DNA of 33,862 nucleotides from Comamonadaceae bacterium (GTDB lineage: Bacteria > Pseudomonadota > Gammaproteobacteria > Burkholderiales > Burkholderiaceae_C), in assembly GCA_015999985.1 (NCBI GenBank), contig JAECRA010000048.1, positions 1 to 33,862 of the forward strand, given 5' to 3'. Shown here one piece after another: positions 1 to 7,421 of this stretch. The position numbers and the translations under genes are program-made. How positions within the stretch are numbered: position 1 is the first letter of the stretch; every line of letters starts with the position of its first letter. Under the pieces are notes generated by a model, which saw only the letters and a list, made by a program, of their open reading frames with translations, was not told where the DNA came from and did no database searches.

Positions 1-785
1 AGCCGGCGCGTGTAGAGCGACTGCTCCATCTCCAGCGCCTGGGCGCGCACGTTCATGCCCAAGTTCATGCTGGGGGTAAAGCGCTGACCGTCAAATTCGA
101 GGTCAGGCTCCACGAAGCTCATGCGATCGTGCGAGATGTTGGCGGTGCCGGTGCCATCCGCGACATTGGTCACGATCTTCATGCCAACCCATACACCCGA
201 CAGGCGCGACATCTGATAGCCATGCAGGCCGTAGTCCAGGATCTCCTGCACGTTGGCCGGGTACAAGCTCGGAATCCCCACGTGCATCAGCATGGGCTCG
301 GATTGGCTGCACAGTGAACTGCTCTTGCAACTGGGGTCATCGCCTGCGATCGCCAGTACACCACCGTTCTTGCCGATGCCGGTGTAATTGGCGTGCTTGA
401 GAGCATCACCCGAGCGGTCAACGCCCGGGGCCTTTCCGTACCAAAGACCTGTCACACCATCGAACTTCTGCTTGCCCACTGTGTGCAGCATCTGCGTGCC
501 CCAGACAGCCGTCGCTGCCAAGTCCTCGTTCAGACCATCGACAAAGTGAATGTGCTTGGAGAGCAGCAACTTCTGCTGTTTGATCAGAGCCGCGTCCAGC
601 ATGCCCACTGGCGAGCCCCGATAGCCGCTGACGAACATCCCTGTCTTCAAGCCTCGACGTTCATCGGCCCGCACCTGATCGAGTGTCAAGCGCACAATCG
701 CGTCGATGCCACCAAGGTTGATATCGCCTTCTTCCTGCGTGAAGTTATTAAGGACGTTCGGTTTTTCGGATTTCTTGTCTGCCAT
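1..785 (-). CDS. Indolepyruvate ferredoxin oxidoreductase-like protein (N-terminal part, cut by window edge)
   Basis: The first 261 residues are visible; the rest lies beyond position 1. The N-terminus has hallmarks of the long single-chain 2-oxoacid:ferredoxin oxidoreductases annotated as indolepyruvate ferredoxin oxidoreductase: YRGSPVG near residue 54, PGVDRSGDALKH, and the GDDPSCKSSS..SQSE segment. Family members oxidatively decarboxylate an aryl-2-oxoacid to its acyl-CoA with thiamine diphosphate and Fe-S clusters. The ATG at 785 was chosen because the frame is clean from there, with a modest GAGG about 10 bases upstream. It follows the tautomerase gene by 105 bp on the same strand, so it may be the last visible gene of the meta operon or a separate unit. 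The substrate cannot be read from this fragment; a link to indole or aromatic amino-acid breakdown is inference. Confidence 0.8.
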   Translation of the reverse strand, partial: MADKKSEKPNVLNNFTQEEGDINLGGIDAIVRLTLDQVRADERRGLKTGMFVSGYRGSPVGMLDAALIKQQKLLLSKHIHFVDGLNEDLAATAVWGTQMLHTVGKQKFDGVTGLWYGKAPGVDRSGDALKHANYTGIGKNGGVLAIAGDDPSCKSSSLCSQSEPMLMHVGIPSLYPANVQEILDYGLHGYQMSRLSGVWVGMKIVTNVADGTGTANISHDRMSFVEPDLEFDGQRFTPSMNLGMNVRAQALEMEQSLYTRR

Positions 786-890
786 GGCGGGCCTCGTATG
801 GTCGTTTTGCTTTTTTCAGGGCGCACACATCCATGCCCATGCGGTAAACCGCCTGGACCAAACATGTAGCGTTGATGGTGAAGCGGGCTC

Positions 891-1082
891 CTAGCGCCCC
901 AAGCTTTCGGCCGTGCTTCCGGCGATACCCCAGTTTTCTTTGGGCATCTCGTGGATCCAGACGCGCACGTTCTGCTGCGGCGCGTCGATGGCGTCGACCA
1001 GCGCCTGCGTGACCTTTTCGATCACGGCACGCTTTTGCTCCTTGCTGCGGCCTTCGAGCATGTAAATCTGAGCGAATGGCAT
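891..1082 (-). CDS. dmpI: 4-oxalocrotonate tautomerase, 63 residues
   Basis: This small enzyme interconverts 2-hydroxymuconate and 2-oxo-3-hexenedioate in the oxalocrotonate branch of catechol meta cleavage. The start is fixed by chemistry: the catalytic base is the N-terminal proline exposed when Met is removed, so the gene must begin at MPFAQI and not at the longer open frame reaching 1205. The strong ribosome site GAAGGAGA sits just upstream of this ATG. Counting from the mature proline, the family residues Arg11 (EGRS) and Arg39 (VRV) are present, while position 50, Phe in the classical Pseudomonas enzyme, is Trp here. It lies 34 bp after the decarboxylase gene in the same operon. Confidence 0.92.
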   Translation of the reverse strand: MPFAQIYMLEGRSKEQKRAVIEKVTQALVDAIDAPQQNVRVWIHEMPKENWGIAGSTAESLGR

Positions 1083-1116
1083 AGATGTCTCCTTCTCATC
1101 GTCGGATCTGCGGCCT

Positions 1117-1908
1117 TCAAACAAATCGCATCGAAACGGTGCCGAGGTCTTGGAAGCGCACAGCAACATGGTCACCAGCGCCGACCGAGATGGCTTCCGT
1201 GACACCGCCGGTCATGATGAAGCTGCCCGCCGGAATGTCCTGGCCGCGCTCACCCAGATGATTCGCCAGCATCGCAACCGCCGCGAGTGGATGGCCCAGC
1301 ACTGCTGCGCCTGCGGCCATGCTGACGACTTCACCGTTTTTCTCCAGCACCACACCGAGCGTGCGCAGGTCAAGCTCGGCCAGATCCCGCATACGTCCGC
1401 CGATGACAAACCGCGAGGCCGAGGTGTTGTCGGCGATCACGCTCTTGAGATCAAATTTGAAGTCGCGGTAGCGCGAGTCGATGACTTCGACGGCGGGAAT
1501 CACAAAATCAGTTGCGGCCATCACCGCAGCCACATGGCAGCCCGGCCCCTTGAGTGGAGCTTTCGTGACAATGCAGATTTCGGCCTCCACCTTGGGGTGG
1601 ATAAGCTGCGAGGTCTCGATCTCCCCACCGTCGGGCCGCGCCATGTAGTCGGCCACGAATCCGAAGACGGGGCTGGTCACGCCCATCTGCTTCATTTTCG
1701 CGAACGAGGTCAGGCCCGCCTTGAGACCGACGATCTTGTGGCCACGACTTTCCTTGCGGCGACGCAGCTCATCCTGTATGGCATAGGCATCCTCCCAGTC
1801 CATATCAGGGTGCTCGTCAGTGATCTTTGTGACGTCGTGTGCTTGAAGCTCTGCCGCTTCCAGCAACTCGGCCAGTCGGTCGATGTTGCTTTTGTTGAGT
1901 GTGGTCAT
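1117..1908 (-). CDS. dmpH: 4-oxalocrotonate decarboxylase (2-oxo-3-hexenedioate decarboxylase)
   Basis: The 263-residue product belongs to the hydratase/decarboxylase family of meta-cleavage pathways. It decarboxylates 2-oxo-3-hexenedioate to 2-hydroxypenta-2,4-dienoate, usually in a complex with the hydratase encoded just upstream, a metal-dependent reaction. Family signatures are KIVGLKAGLTS near residue 58, HPKVEAEI near 103 with acidic metal-ligand residues, EVIDSRY near 140, and the DNTSASRFVIGG loop. It resembles its neighbour (1926-2708) throughout, as expected for these paralogues. Assignment as decarboxylase rather than hydratase rests on the N-terminal LAELLEAAELQAHDVTKIT type and on gene order. 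The start ATG has AAGGAA about 9 bases upstream; the gap from the hydratase stop is 17 bp. Confidence 0.9.
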   Translation of the reverse strand: MTTLNKSNIDRLAELLEAAELQAHDVTKITDEHPDMDWEDAYAIQDELRRRKESRGHKIVGLKAGLTSFAKMKQMGVTSPVFGFVADYMARPDGGEIETSQLIHPKVEAEICIVTKAPLKGPGCHVAAVMAATDFVIPAVEVIDSRYRDFKFDLKSVIADNTSASRFVIGGRMRDLAELDLRTLGVVLEKNGEVVSMAAGAAVLGHPLAAVAMLANHLGERGQDIPAGSFIMTGGVTEAISVGAGDHVAVRFQDLGTVSMRFV

Positions 1909-1925
1909 GAGATGTTCCTTGGCTA

Positions 1926-2708
1926 TCAGATGAATCGCACCGAAGTGCTACCCAGCCCACCGACACTGCAGTAAAGGCTGTCGCCCGCCTTCACCGGTAC
2001 CAGCGGCGACTGCGAGCCCGAAAGAATGATTTCGCCGGCTTTGAGACCGATCCCGAGTCGGCCCAGGGTGTTCGCAAGCCAAGCCACCGCGTTGACCGGA
2101 GAGCCCTGCACCGACGCACCGGTGGAGGTGCTGACCAACTCACCGTTCTTCTCAAGCACCATGCCCGCGAGCGCAAGGTCGAGATCACGCGGACTGCGGC
2201 GTTGCCCACCGAGGGTGAGCACGCCGCACGACGCGTTGTCAGCCACCGTATCCTGAATCTTGATCTTCCAATCCTTGATGCGCGAGTCAACAATCTCAAA
2301 GCACGGCATGACACATTCGGTAGCGCGCAGCACATCGGCCGCAGTTACTCCCGGGCCAGTAAGATCGCGTTTGAGCAGGAACGCGACCTCGGCCTCGGCC
2401 TTGGGTGCAATGAGGCCGCCTACCTGAATCGGTTCGCCCTCGTTGAAGACCATGCCCGAGAGCATCTGGCCAAAGTCCGGCTGGTTCACGCCGAGCATCT
2501 GCATAACCACTTGGCTGGTCACGCCGATCTTCTTGCCCACCACCGTCTCGCCCCGTTCGATGCGTCGCTGGATCATGCGCAGCTGGATCTGATAGGCGTC
2601 CTCGATGGTGATGTCGGGTTCACTGTCCGTCAGTGGTTCGATTGGCCGGCTGTTGATCAGGGCGTCATATAACGCGTCGCCCCAGCCGAGGATCTTTTTC
2701 TTGTCCAT
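1926..2708 (-). CDS. dmpE: 2-oxopent-4-enoate hydratase (2-hydroxypenta-2,4-dienoate hydratase)
   Basis: The 260-residue product adds water to 2-hydroxypenta-2,4-dienoate to give 4-hydroxy-2-oxovalerate. Visible family motifs are VGKKIGVTS near residue 57, APKAEAEVAFLL near 101 (metal-binding glutamates), FEIVDSRIKDWKIKIQDTVADNASCG around 137-162, and a C-terminal GSQSPLVPVKAGD block. It begins 10 bp after the semialdehyde dehydrogenase stop, with GAGGAAG as ribosome site, so the two are translated from one message. The next steps, 4-hydroxy-2-oxovalerate aldolase and acylating acetaldehyde dehydrogenase, are not found in this window. Confidence 0.9.
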   Translation of the reverse strand: MDKKKILGWGDALYDALINSRPIEPLTDSEPDITIEDAYQIQLRMIQRRIERGETVVGKKIGVTSQVVMQMLGVNQPDFGQMLSGMVFNEGEPIQVGGLIAPKAEAEVAFLLKRDLTGPGVTAADVLRATECVMPCFEIVDSRIKDWKIKIQDTVADNASCGVLTLGGQRRSPRDLDLALAGMVLEKNGELVSTSTGASVQGSPVNAVAWLANTLGRLGIGLKAGEIILSGSQSPLVPVKAGDSLYCSVGGLGSTSVRFI

Positions 2709-2718
2709 GTCTGCTTCC

Positions 2719-4182
2719 TCAGTACTTGACCATCACGTTGCGCAAATCGGTGTAGAACTCCAGCGAATGCACACCGCCTTCCCGACCAATGCCGGATTGT
2801 TTGGAGCCGCCGAATGACGTGCGCAGGTCGCGCAGGAACCAGCTGTTGACCCAGCATAGACCGACCTCGATCGCATTGGCCAGGCGCATTGCGCGGCTGA
2901 TGTCCTGCGTATGGATGGATGTGGCCAGTCCATAGCGGTTGGCGTTGACCATTGCGAGCACTTCTTCTTCAGTATCGAAGGGCTGGATGTGGCAGCAAGG
3001 GCCGAAGATTTCCTCGGTCACCACCGTGGCAGTTTCTGGAAGTCCGGTCCAAATAGTAGGTTGAACCCAGCAGCCACCCTTGAGCTCTTCTGGCATATCT
3101 GGAATGCCCCCACCGGTTACGATGGTCGCGCCCTCCTCCTTGGCTTTGGCGTACAGGCCCAGGACCTTCTTCTGGTGAACCTTGCTGACCAGCGGGCCAA
3201 TCTTGGTGTCCTTATCGAACGGGCGACCCGGCTTCATGGCCTCAGCCTGAGCCTTCAGTGCCTGGACGAACTTGTCAAAAATAGGCCGCTGCACGTAGAC
3301 ACGTTCAGTACCCAGGCATACTTGACCGGCGTTCTCGAAACATGAGCGGCTGACGGTAGCCACTGCGTTGTTGAAATCGCAATCGGCGAATACCAGCGCT
3401 GCGTTCTTGCCGCCAAGCTCCAGCGATACCGGGCGAATGCCATCAGCTCCGGCTTTCATGATCGCTGTGCCAGTCTTGGTCTCTCCGGTGAAGGTAATGC
3501 CGTTGACGTCAGGATGGGAGGTCAGGAAAGAGCCCGCCGAGTCCACACCGAAACCGTTCACCACGTTGTACACGCCCTTGGGCACTCCCACCTTGTTCAT
3601 CACCTCTCCCAGCAGCGTTGCCGTGCTAGGCGTGGCCTCCGAGGGTTTGACGACTACGGTATTGCCGCATGCCAGCGCTGGGCCCGCCTTCCAGGTCATC
3701 AGCAGCAGTGGCAAGTTCCAGGGACAGATGATTGCGATCACGCCGCGCGGGACGCGCACGCCATAGCTGCGCGCCATCTTGCCATCTGGCGTGCGCATTT
3801 CGAAGGATTCTGTTGAGGCGTTCTTGATGGTGTCGGTGAACACCTGAAAGTTAGCCGCCCCGCGGGGAATGTCTACGTGCGAGGCCAAGTGCGCAGGCTT
3901 GCCAGTGTCGGCAATCTCAGCTTGCAGAAAATCGTCGAAACGTTGATTGATCTCGTGGACCAGACCGTCGAGTAGGTCGCAGCGCTCCGCCACCGACAAT
4001 TTTCCCCACGGGCCGTGCAAAGCAGCACGGGCTGCAGCGACGGCGGCATCTACTTCGGGCTTGCCAGCCTCATGCACCATTCCTATAAGCGAATCGTCGA
4101 CTGGGTTGCGCTTCTCGTACGTCTTACCGCTCGCGTTCTTGACGTATTCGCCATTGATGAAATTCAGGATATCTTTGCTCAT
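2719..4182 (-). CDS. dmpC: 2-hydroxymuconic semialdehyde dehydrogenase
   Basis: This NAD-dependent aldehyde dehydrogenase (487 residues, normal length) oxidises 2-hydroxymuconic semialdehyde, the ring-cleavage product of catechol 2,3-dioxygenase, to 2-hydroxymuconate. Catalytic features are visible: the PWN asparagine at residue 156, the LELGGKN glutamate at 255 and the nucleophilic cysteine in NAGQVCLG at 289, with FTGETKTG in the cofactor-binding region. Operon position, between the dioxygenase and the hydratase, supports the substrate. AAGGAAA lies about 6 bases before the ATG. A roughly 310-bp decayed gene separates it from the dioxygenase. Confidence 0.93.
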   Translation of the reverse strand: MSKDILNFINGEYVKNASGKTYEKRNPVDDSLIGMVHEAGKPEVDAAVAAARAALHGPWGKLSVAERCDLLDGLVHEINQRFDDFLQAEIADTGKPAHLASHVDIPRGAANFQVFTDTIKNASTESFEMRTPDGKMARSYGVRVPRGVIAIICPWNLPLLLMTWKAGPALACGNTVVVKPSEATPSTATLLGEVMNKVGVPKGVYNVVNGFGVDSAGSFLTSHPDVNGITFTGETKTGTAIMKAGADGIRPVSLELGGKNAALVFADCDFNNAVATVSRSCFENAGQVCLGTERVYVQRPIFDKFVQALKAQAEAMKPGRPFDKDTKIGPLVSKVHQKKVLGLYAKAKEEGATIVTGGGIPDMPEELKGGCWVQPTIWTGLPETATVVTEEIFGPCCHIQPFDTEEEVLAMVNANRYGLATSIHTQDISRAMRLANAIEVGLCWVNSWFLRDLRTSFGGSKQSGIGREGGVHSLEFYTDLRNVMVKY

Positions 4183-4194
4183 GCTGTTTCCTTA

Positions 4195-4508
4195 TATGTC
4201 TTAAACAGGCCCCTCACGGCCAGACCAACCCAGGCACCGGCATCGCCCTCGGGTACAGAACCACCCGCCGCACGGGTGCGGCAGATCAACTGCCCCGCCT
4301 GCCTGAGCGCCAGGCCGCCGCCTCTATCGCAATGCCGATACCGTGCAGGAAGCACCAGGCGTGCGCACAAGCGCCACCAGGTTTCCTCCTGCGGTCGGCC
4401 GCCATCGTGCAGATGGTGGTACCAGCCTCTCAGCTCATTGCACGTTGGCAATCGCCACCGGCTGAGCCGCCTTTCAATGCAACATTCGCTGCTTCAGCAA
4501 CGCAGGTA
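4195..4508 (-). pseudogene. Remnant of a GlcG/HbpS-like (DUF336 family) gene
   Basis: No intact frame fills this gap between the dioxygenase and the semialdehyde dehydrogenase. Reading the minus strand in order, pieces of a GlcG-like protein appear in different frames. First comes AGGNLVALVRTPGA (around 4390-4350), which recalls the family block with a conserved AGG and LV followed by a DGA- or PGA-type segment. After a frame change comes FLHGIGIAIEAA (around 4345-4310). In the third frame comes AAGGSVPEGDAGAWVGLA (around 4270-4215), which recalls the C-terminal SGGS...D...AGLA block. The middle of the family, with the SFG..PT and GG.PI motifs, is missing and the total is shorter than the usual 130-150 codons. 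GlcG-like genes do accompany some meta-cleavage operons. The assignment is by eye and moderately sure; a frame open to 4451 reads through it but resembles no protein. Confidence 0.5.
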
Positions 4509-5450
4509 TCAGGTGAAGACCGAAAGAAAGGCTTCATTCAGCTTGCGATCGTGATAGAAGATCGCAGGCCCCAACTCCTCGGCGTGCCAGGTGATGGCCG
4601 GTTTATCAGGATAGTAGGAATAGCCGCCCGCAAACACCTCGTTGCGATTGCCCGAGGGATCGAAGAAGTAGATCGTTTCGCCACGCGTAATGCCATGCCG
4701 TGTCGGGCCGATGTCTATAGACGTCTTGGTGCGCGACAGAATGTCGCCAGCCCGCAGTACCTGCTCCCAACTACCCAGCAAGAAACTGATGTGGTGCAGC
4801 TTACCCTTGACCGGCTGGCGTATGAAGGCCACGTCATGGGCCTTGTTCGAGCAGCTCAGGAATGCGCCGATCATGTCTGGCCCTGCCATGACTTGCTCAG
4901 CAATACCGAAGCCTAGAACTTCGCAGAACAGCTTGACCGTACCGTCGAGATCATCGCCATACAACAGACAGTGATCAAAGCGCGAGGGAGAGATACCCTT
5001 GAGCCCATCTGGCCATGGGTCAGGATTCACATCATCACCCGCCGTGCCGCAGCTGTTACCGAGCATGGCGCGCTCCGCATACAGCTCCATCACGTGACCG
5101 GTTGGGATGGTGAAGCGAAAGCGCCGGCCTGTCTCCGGTTGCTCCCCCGCCTCAATCCAGCATAGATCGGTGCACAGTGCAGATTTCTCGATGTCGTCAG
5201 CCAGCTTCTGCAGGGTGGCCGGAGAATCGACTTTCCAGCCCATGTAGTCGATGCCCGCCTCGTCCGCCTCGCGCAGAATCACACTATGGTGATCGTGTTC
5301 GTCCCAGGCCTTGAGGAAAACGCGACCGCTCTTCTGGTCTCGCGCGGTTTCGCGCAGTCCCAGTATGTCTACGTAGTGCCTCAGGGCCGGAGCCAACTCC
5401 AACACGCGGATTTGCACGTGCCCGGGGCGAAGTACGCCTGTAATTGCCAT
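4509..5450 (-). CDS. Catechol 2,3-dioxygenase (extradiol, two vicinal-oxygen-chelate modules)
   Basis: This 313-residue non-heme Fe(II) enzyme opens the catechol ring between C2 and C3 to give yellow 2-hydroxymuconic semialdehyde. The C-terminal module carries the iron site: a histidine at residue 160 in RFDHCLLYGDD, a histidine pair at 219-220 in KLHHISFLLG, and a glutamate at 271 in SGNRNEVFAGG. The DP.GN..E.F signature and length fit the catechol 2,3-dioxygenases of Comamonas and Cupriavidus better than the 307-residue XylE type, though subfamily placement needs a tree. Translation starts 2 bp after the ferredoxin stop with AGGAGA upstream. Its likely substrate here is catechol formed from anthranilate by the neighbouring dioxygenase. 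Confidence 0.94.
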   Translation of the reverse strand: MAITGVLRPGHVQIRVLELAPALRHYVDILGLRETARDQKSGRVFLKAWDEHDHHSVILREADEAGIDYMGWKVDSPATLQKLADDIEKSALCTDLCWIEAGEQPETGRRFRFTIPTGHVMELYAERAMLGNSCGTAGDDVNPDPWPDGLKGISPSRFDHCLLYGDDLDGTVKLFCEVLGFGIAEQVMAGPDMIGAFLSCSNKAHDVAFIRQPVKGKLHHISFLLGSWEQVLRAGDILSRTKTSIDIGPTRHGITRGETIYFFDPSGNRNEVFAGGYSYYPDKPAITWHAEELGPAIFYHDRKLNEAFLSVFT

Positions 5451-5452
5451 GT

Positions 5453-5818
5453 CTATGTCTCCTGACGGTTTTTAGAAAGGGTTCTCTTGAACTCGAAATC
5501 AAAGCCGCTTGGCCTCGGTGCACACACCGCGCGTGCCATGGCACCAACAACCTCCACGACCATTGAGCTGTCCGGGAAGGTCTTACATGCCAGCGTGCAA
5601 CCACTGGTTTGCTCACCCACATTCAGTACCGCACGGCTCATCTTGGCTATGCGAAAACTGCCTTCACGCACACTAACCTTGCATACGCCACACCCACCAT
5701 TACGGCAGCCCACCGGAATCCCTTTTCGGCCCAGTCGCTCCATAGCAGACAAGAGGCTCTGTTCGGCAGTACAGCCGAACCGCTCTCCTGTGTTGGCGAT
5801 GGTGATCTCGTAGTGCAT
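5453..5818 (-). CDS. xylT: XylT-type [2Fe-2S] ferredoxin
   Basis: The 121-residue plant-type ferredoxin has cysteines at 38, 43 and 46 in GCRNGGCGVCK, with a fourth ligand at 78, the C-x4-C-x2-C...C pattern. Ferredoxins of the XylT/DmpQ/NahT kind sit immediately before catechol 2,3-dioxygenase and re-reduce its iron after oxidation to Fe(III), rescuing inactivated enzyme; the position here matches. The start at 5818 (MHYEITI) has AGAG upstream. An ATG six codons earlier (5836) is possible but lacks a ribosome site, and the frame open to 6163 shows no ferredoxin-like residues before Met-His-Tyr. As first gene of the operon it would follow a leader of roughly 240 nt if the promoter lies near 6060. 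Confidence 0.9.
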   Translation of the reverse strand: MHYEITIANTGERFGCTAEQSLLSAMERLGRKGIPVGCRNGGCGVCKVSVREGSFRIAKMSRAVLNVGEQTSGCTLACKTFPDSSMVVEVVGAMARAVCAPRPSGFDFEFKRTLSKNRQET

Positions 5819-6069
5819 GTAAATCTCTAAGCGCATGTTATGAATGCGGTAGAAGGCCCGATAGCCGTTTCTTGCAGGGGGTTGGGTGGGATGTGTCCGG
5901 TTTCTGCTTGCCCCGGGCGCAGGCCCTTGAACAGCGGGCTGTGAGCCAGGGTCTGCTACGGCGTGATGGCCAGTCGCACCTGGCGAATCGTGAGTGACCC
6001 TTATCCCGGAAGGCCTCATAGGTGCCATGCACGACATGGTGACACTGTCGTTTCTTGTGATATCTGAAC

Positions 6070-6115
6070 TATCCGGTTTCGGCAATTCTGGAGAATTTTC
6101 CAGCCAATTCTTGCA
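6070..6115 (-). promoter_or_regulatory. Paired XylS-type half-sites upstream of the meta-cleavage operon
   Basis: On the minus strand, TGCAAGAATTGGCTG (6115-6101) is followed by TGCCGAAACCGGATA (6084-6070). Both fit the XylS-family half-site TGCA-N6-GGNTA with one mismatch each. Their starts are 31 bp apart, about three helical turns; the Pm promoter bound by XylS has 21 bp. A near-palindrome with CTGGA/TCCAG arms lies between them. The second half-site shares TTGC[A/C]-N6-GGATAGT with a site before antC. The 486-bp region (5819-6304) also holds a CCATG-CACGA-CATGG hairpin at 6025-6039. No clear -10 box was identified. The role as operator for the adjacent AraC/XylS regulator is inferred. Confidence 0.55.
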
Positions 6116-6304
6116 ATTAACCCTTAACTTCGGGCAAAAACAGCATCCATCGTCTTTTTTCATCGGGTAAGTTCCTAGGCGATCTAGACGCCTACCCGGG
6201 AGAATCTGCGTCGGCGGGCCTGGAAATGCGTTTTTGCATAAAGGGGCCCGCTAGTACAAATAATCGGCAGGCCCACGCTGCCGGACACGATGAAGGAAAC
6301 CGGC

Positions 6305-7309
6305 ATGCTGCTTCGAAGAGGCTCAGAAGCCTTGCGACCCATCTACCAGAACTGCGTATTCCATTCGGAGGAGCGGTCGCTTTCGCATTGGCAGGTCGCG
6401 CAGGAACTGGCTGAACACACAATCGCCTGGAAGCGCGGCGCCGTGGATGCTGCCATGTACAAGGGCCGTGTACGGCGCCTGGAAGCCTACGTGTTGCGCT
6501 ATGGTGCAGAAGTGGAGATCACGCCGCGCCCGTTCGAGGACTTTGTACTCGTGCATATGTCGCTGCGCGGTGCGGCTGAAGTAGAGTCCGATGGCCAACG
6601 CATCGAAATCGCCGAAGGACGGGCGGCATTGATTGCGCCCAAACGCAAAATCCAACTTCGCTGGCATGCGGGCACCGAACAACTGATCCTGAAGCTGCCG
6701 CACGCTCTGATCCATGAGGTGCTCGAACGCCTGGGCCGCGACAATCTGGACTTCGCACCGGGCTGCCTGATTCCCTCAGCGCTTACGCCCCAGTGGGACG
6801 TGTTGATGCAGTCGGTGCTAGGGATCATGCGCCTGTCTTCTGACGCTGGCTTGAGCCCACTTTGGTTGGACGACCTGGAGCGCAATGTGGCCCTGTTCGC
6901 ACTGGCACACCATGGCCGCGACTCGGTCGTCCCCAGCCCTCTCACTCCGGAGCCTTATCACGATCGAGCAGGCATGAGCGATGAGGCGCGCCGCATAGAC
7001 GGAGCGCTGCGCTTCATGCAAGAGAACATGTCTGTCCCGCTATCCTTGTCCGACATCGCAGCAGCAGCCGGCGTGAGCGTGCGCACACTTAACTCGCTAA
7101 GTAATCGCCACCTGGGAACCACGCCCATGGAAGCGCTGCGCAATCTGCGCCTGGACTTTGTGCGTCACAAGCTACGGTTGAACCCACAGGCCGGTGTGAC
7201 TGAAACGGCACTGGAGGCTGGATTCGGCAATCTCGGCCGCTTCGCTTCTTACTATCTGGAACGCTTTGGCGAACTACCACGCCACACCGCCGGGCAGCGC
7301 GACGATTGA
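6305..7309 (+). CDS. AraC/XylS-family transcriptional regulator
   Basis: The 334-residue product has an N-terminal sensing domain of the AraC_binding_2 sort (about 1-200) and a C-terminal double helix-turn-helix (about 225-330): VPLSLSDIAAAAGVSVRTLNSLSNRHLGTTPMEALRNLRLDFVRHKL, then TETALEAGFGNLGRFASYYLERFGELP. The second helix pair with its GF.....F...Y...FG.LP pattern is the family signature. The start at 6305 is preferred because AAGGA lies 7 bases before it, while the ATG at 6290 has no ribosome site. It is divergent from the meta operon and convergent with the anthranilate operon, so it is the obvious candidate regulator of both. Regulators of anthranilate dioxygenase genes in pseudomonads belong to the same family; the effector here, probably anthranilate or a product, is inferred. 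Confidence 0.88.
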   Translation: MLLRRGSEALRPIYQNCVFHSEERSLSHWQVAQELAEHTIAWKRGAVDAAMYKGRVRRLEAYVLRYGAEVEITPRPFEDFVLVHMSLRGAAEVESDGQRIEIAEGRAALIAPKRKIQLRWHAGTEQLILKLPHALIHEVLERLGRDNLDFAPGCLIPSALTPQWDVLMQSVLGIMRLSSDAGLSPLWLDDLERNVALFALAHHGRDSVVPSPLTPEPYHDRAGMSDEARRIDGALRFMQENMSVPLSLSDIAAAAGVSVRTLNSLSNRHLGTTPMEALRNLRLDFVRHKLRLNPQAGVTETALEAGFGNLGRFASYYLERFGELPRHTAGQRDD

Positions 7310-7370
7310 TCTGGAGTCCGGCTTGCACGGCCGGACAATGTCGCCATTGCCGTAGCGCTACAAACAGCAC

Positions 7371-7399
7371 GGGGCGGCCGCCTTATCCGGCGCCGCCCC
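7371..7399. terminator. GC-rich hairpin between convergent genes
   Basis: GGGGCGGC at 7371-7378 pairs with GCCGCCCC at 7392-7399 across a 13-nt loop. It lies between the convergent ends of the AraC-family gene (7309) and the transporter gene (7422). There is no clear T-run on either side, so it is a plausible bidirectional terminator or transcript-end stabiliser rather than a textbook one. Confidence 0.4.
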
Positions 7400-7421
7400 T
7401 TCCCCCAACCGTTCTCTCGCT

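Noticed and set aside
1150..1974. 274-codon plus-strand open frame
   Set aside because: It lies opposite the 4-oxalocrotonate decarboxylase gene, is rich in His, Arg and Asp, and has no recognisable domain.
4179..4451. 90-codon minus-strand frame as an intact gene
   Set aside because: Only its C-terminal part resembles a protein family; the matching upstream pieces lie in other frames, so it is better read as part of a decayed gene.
5819..6163. Upstream extension of the ferredoxin reading frame
   Set aside because: The extra 115 residues precede the complete ferredoxin domain, look non-conserved and cover the probable operator and leader.
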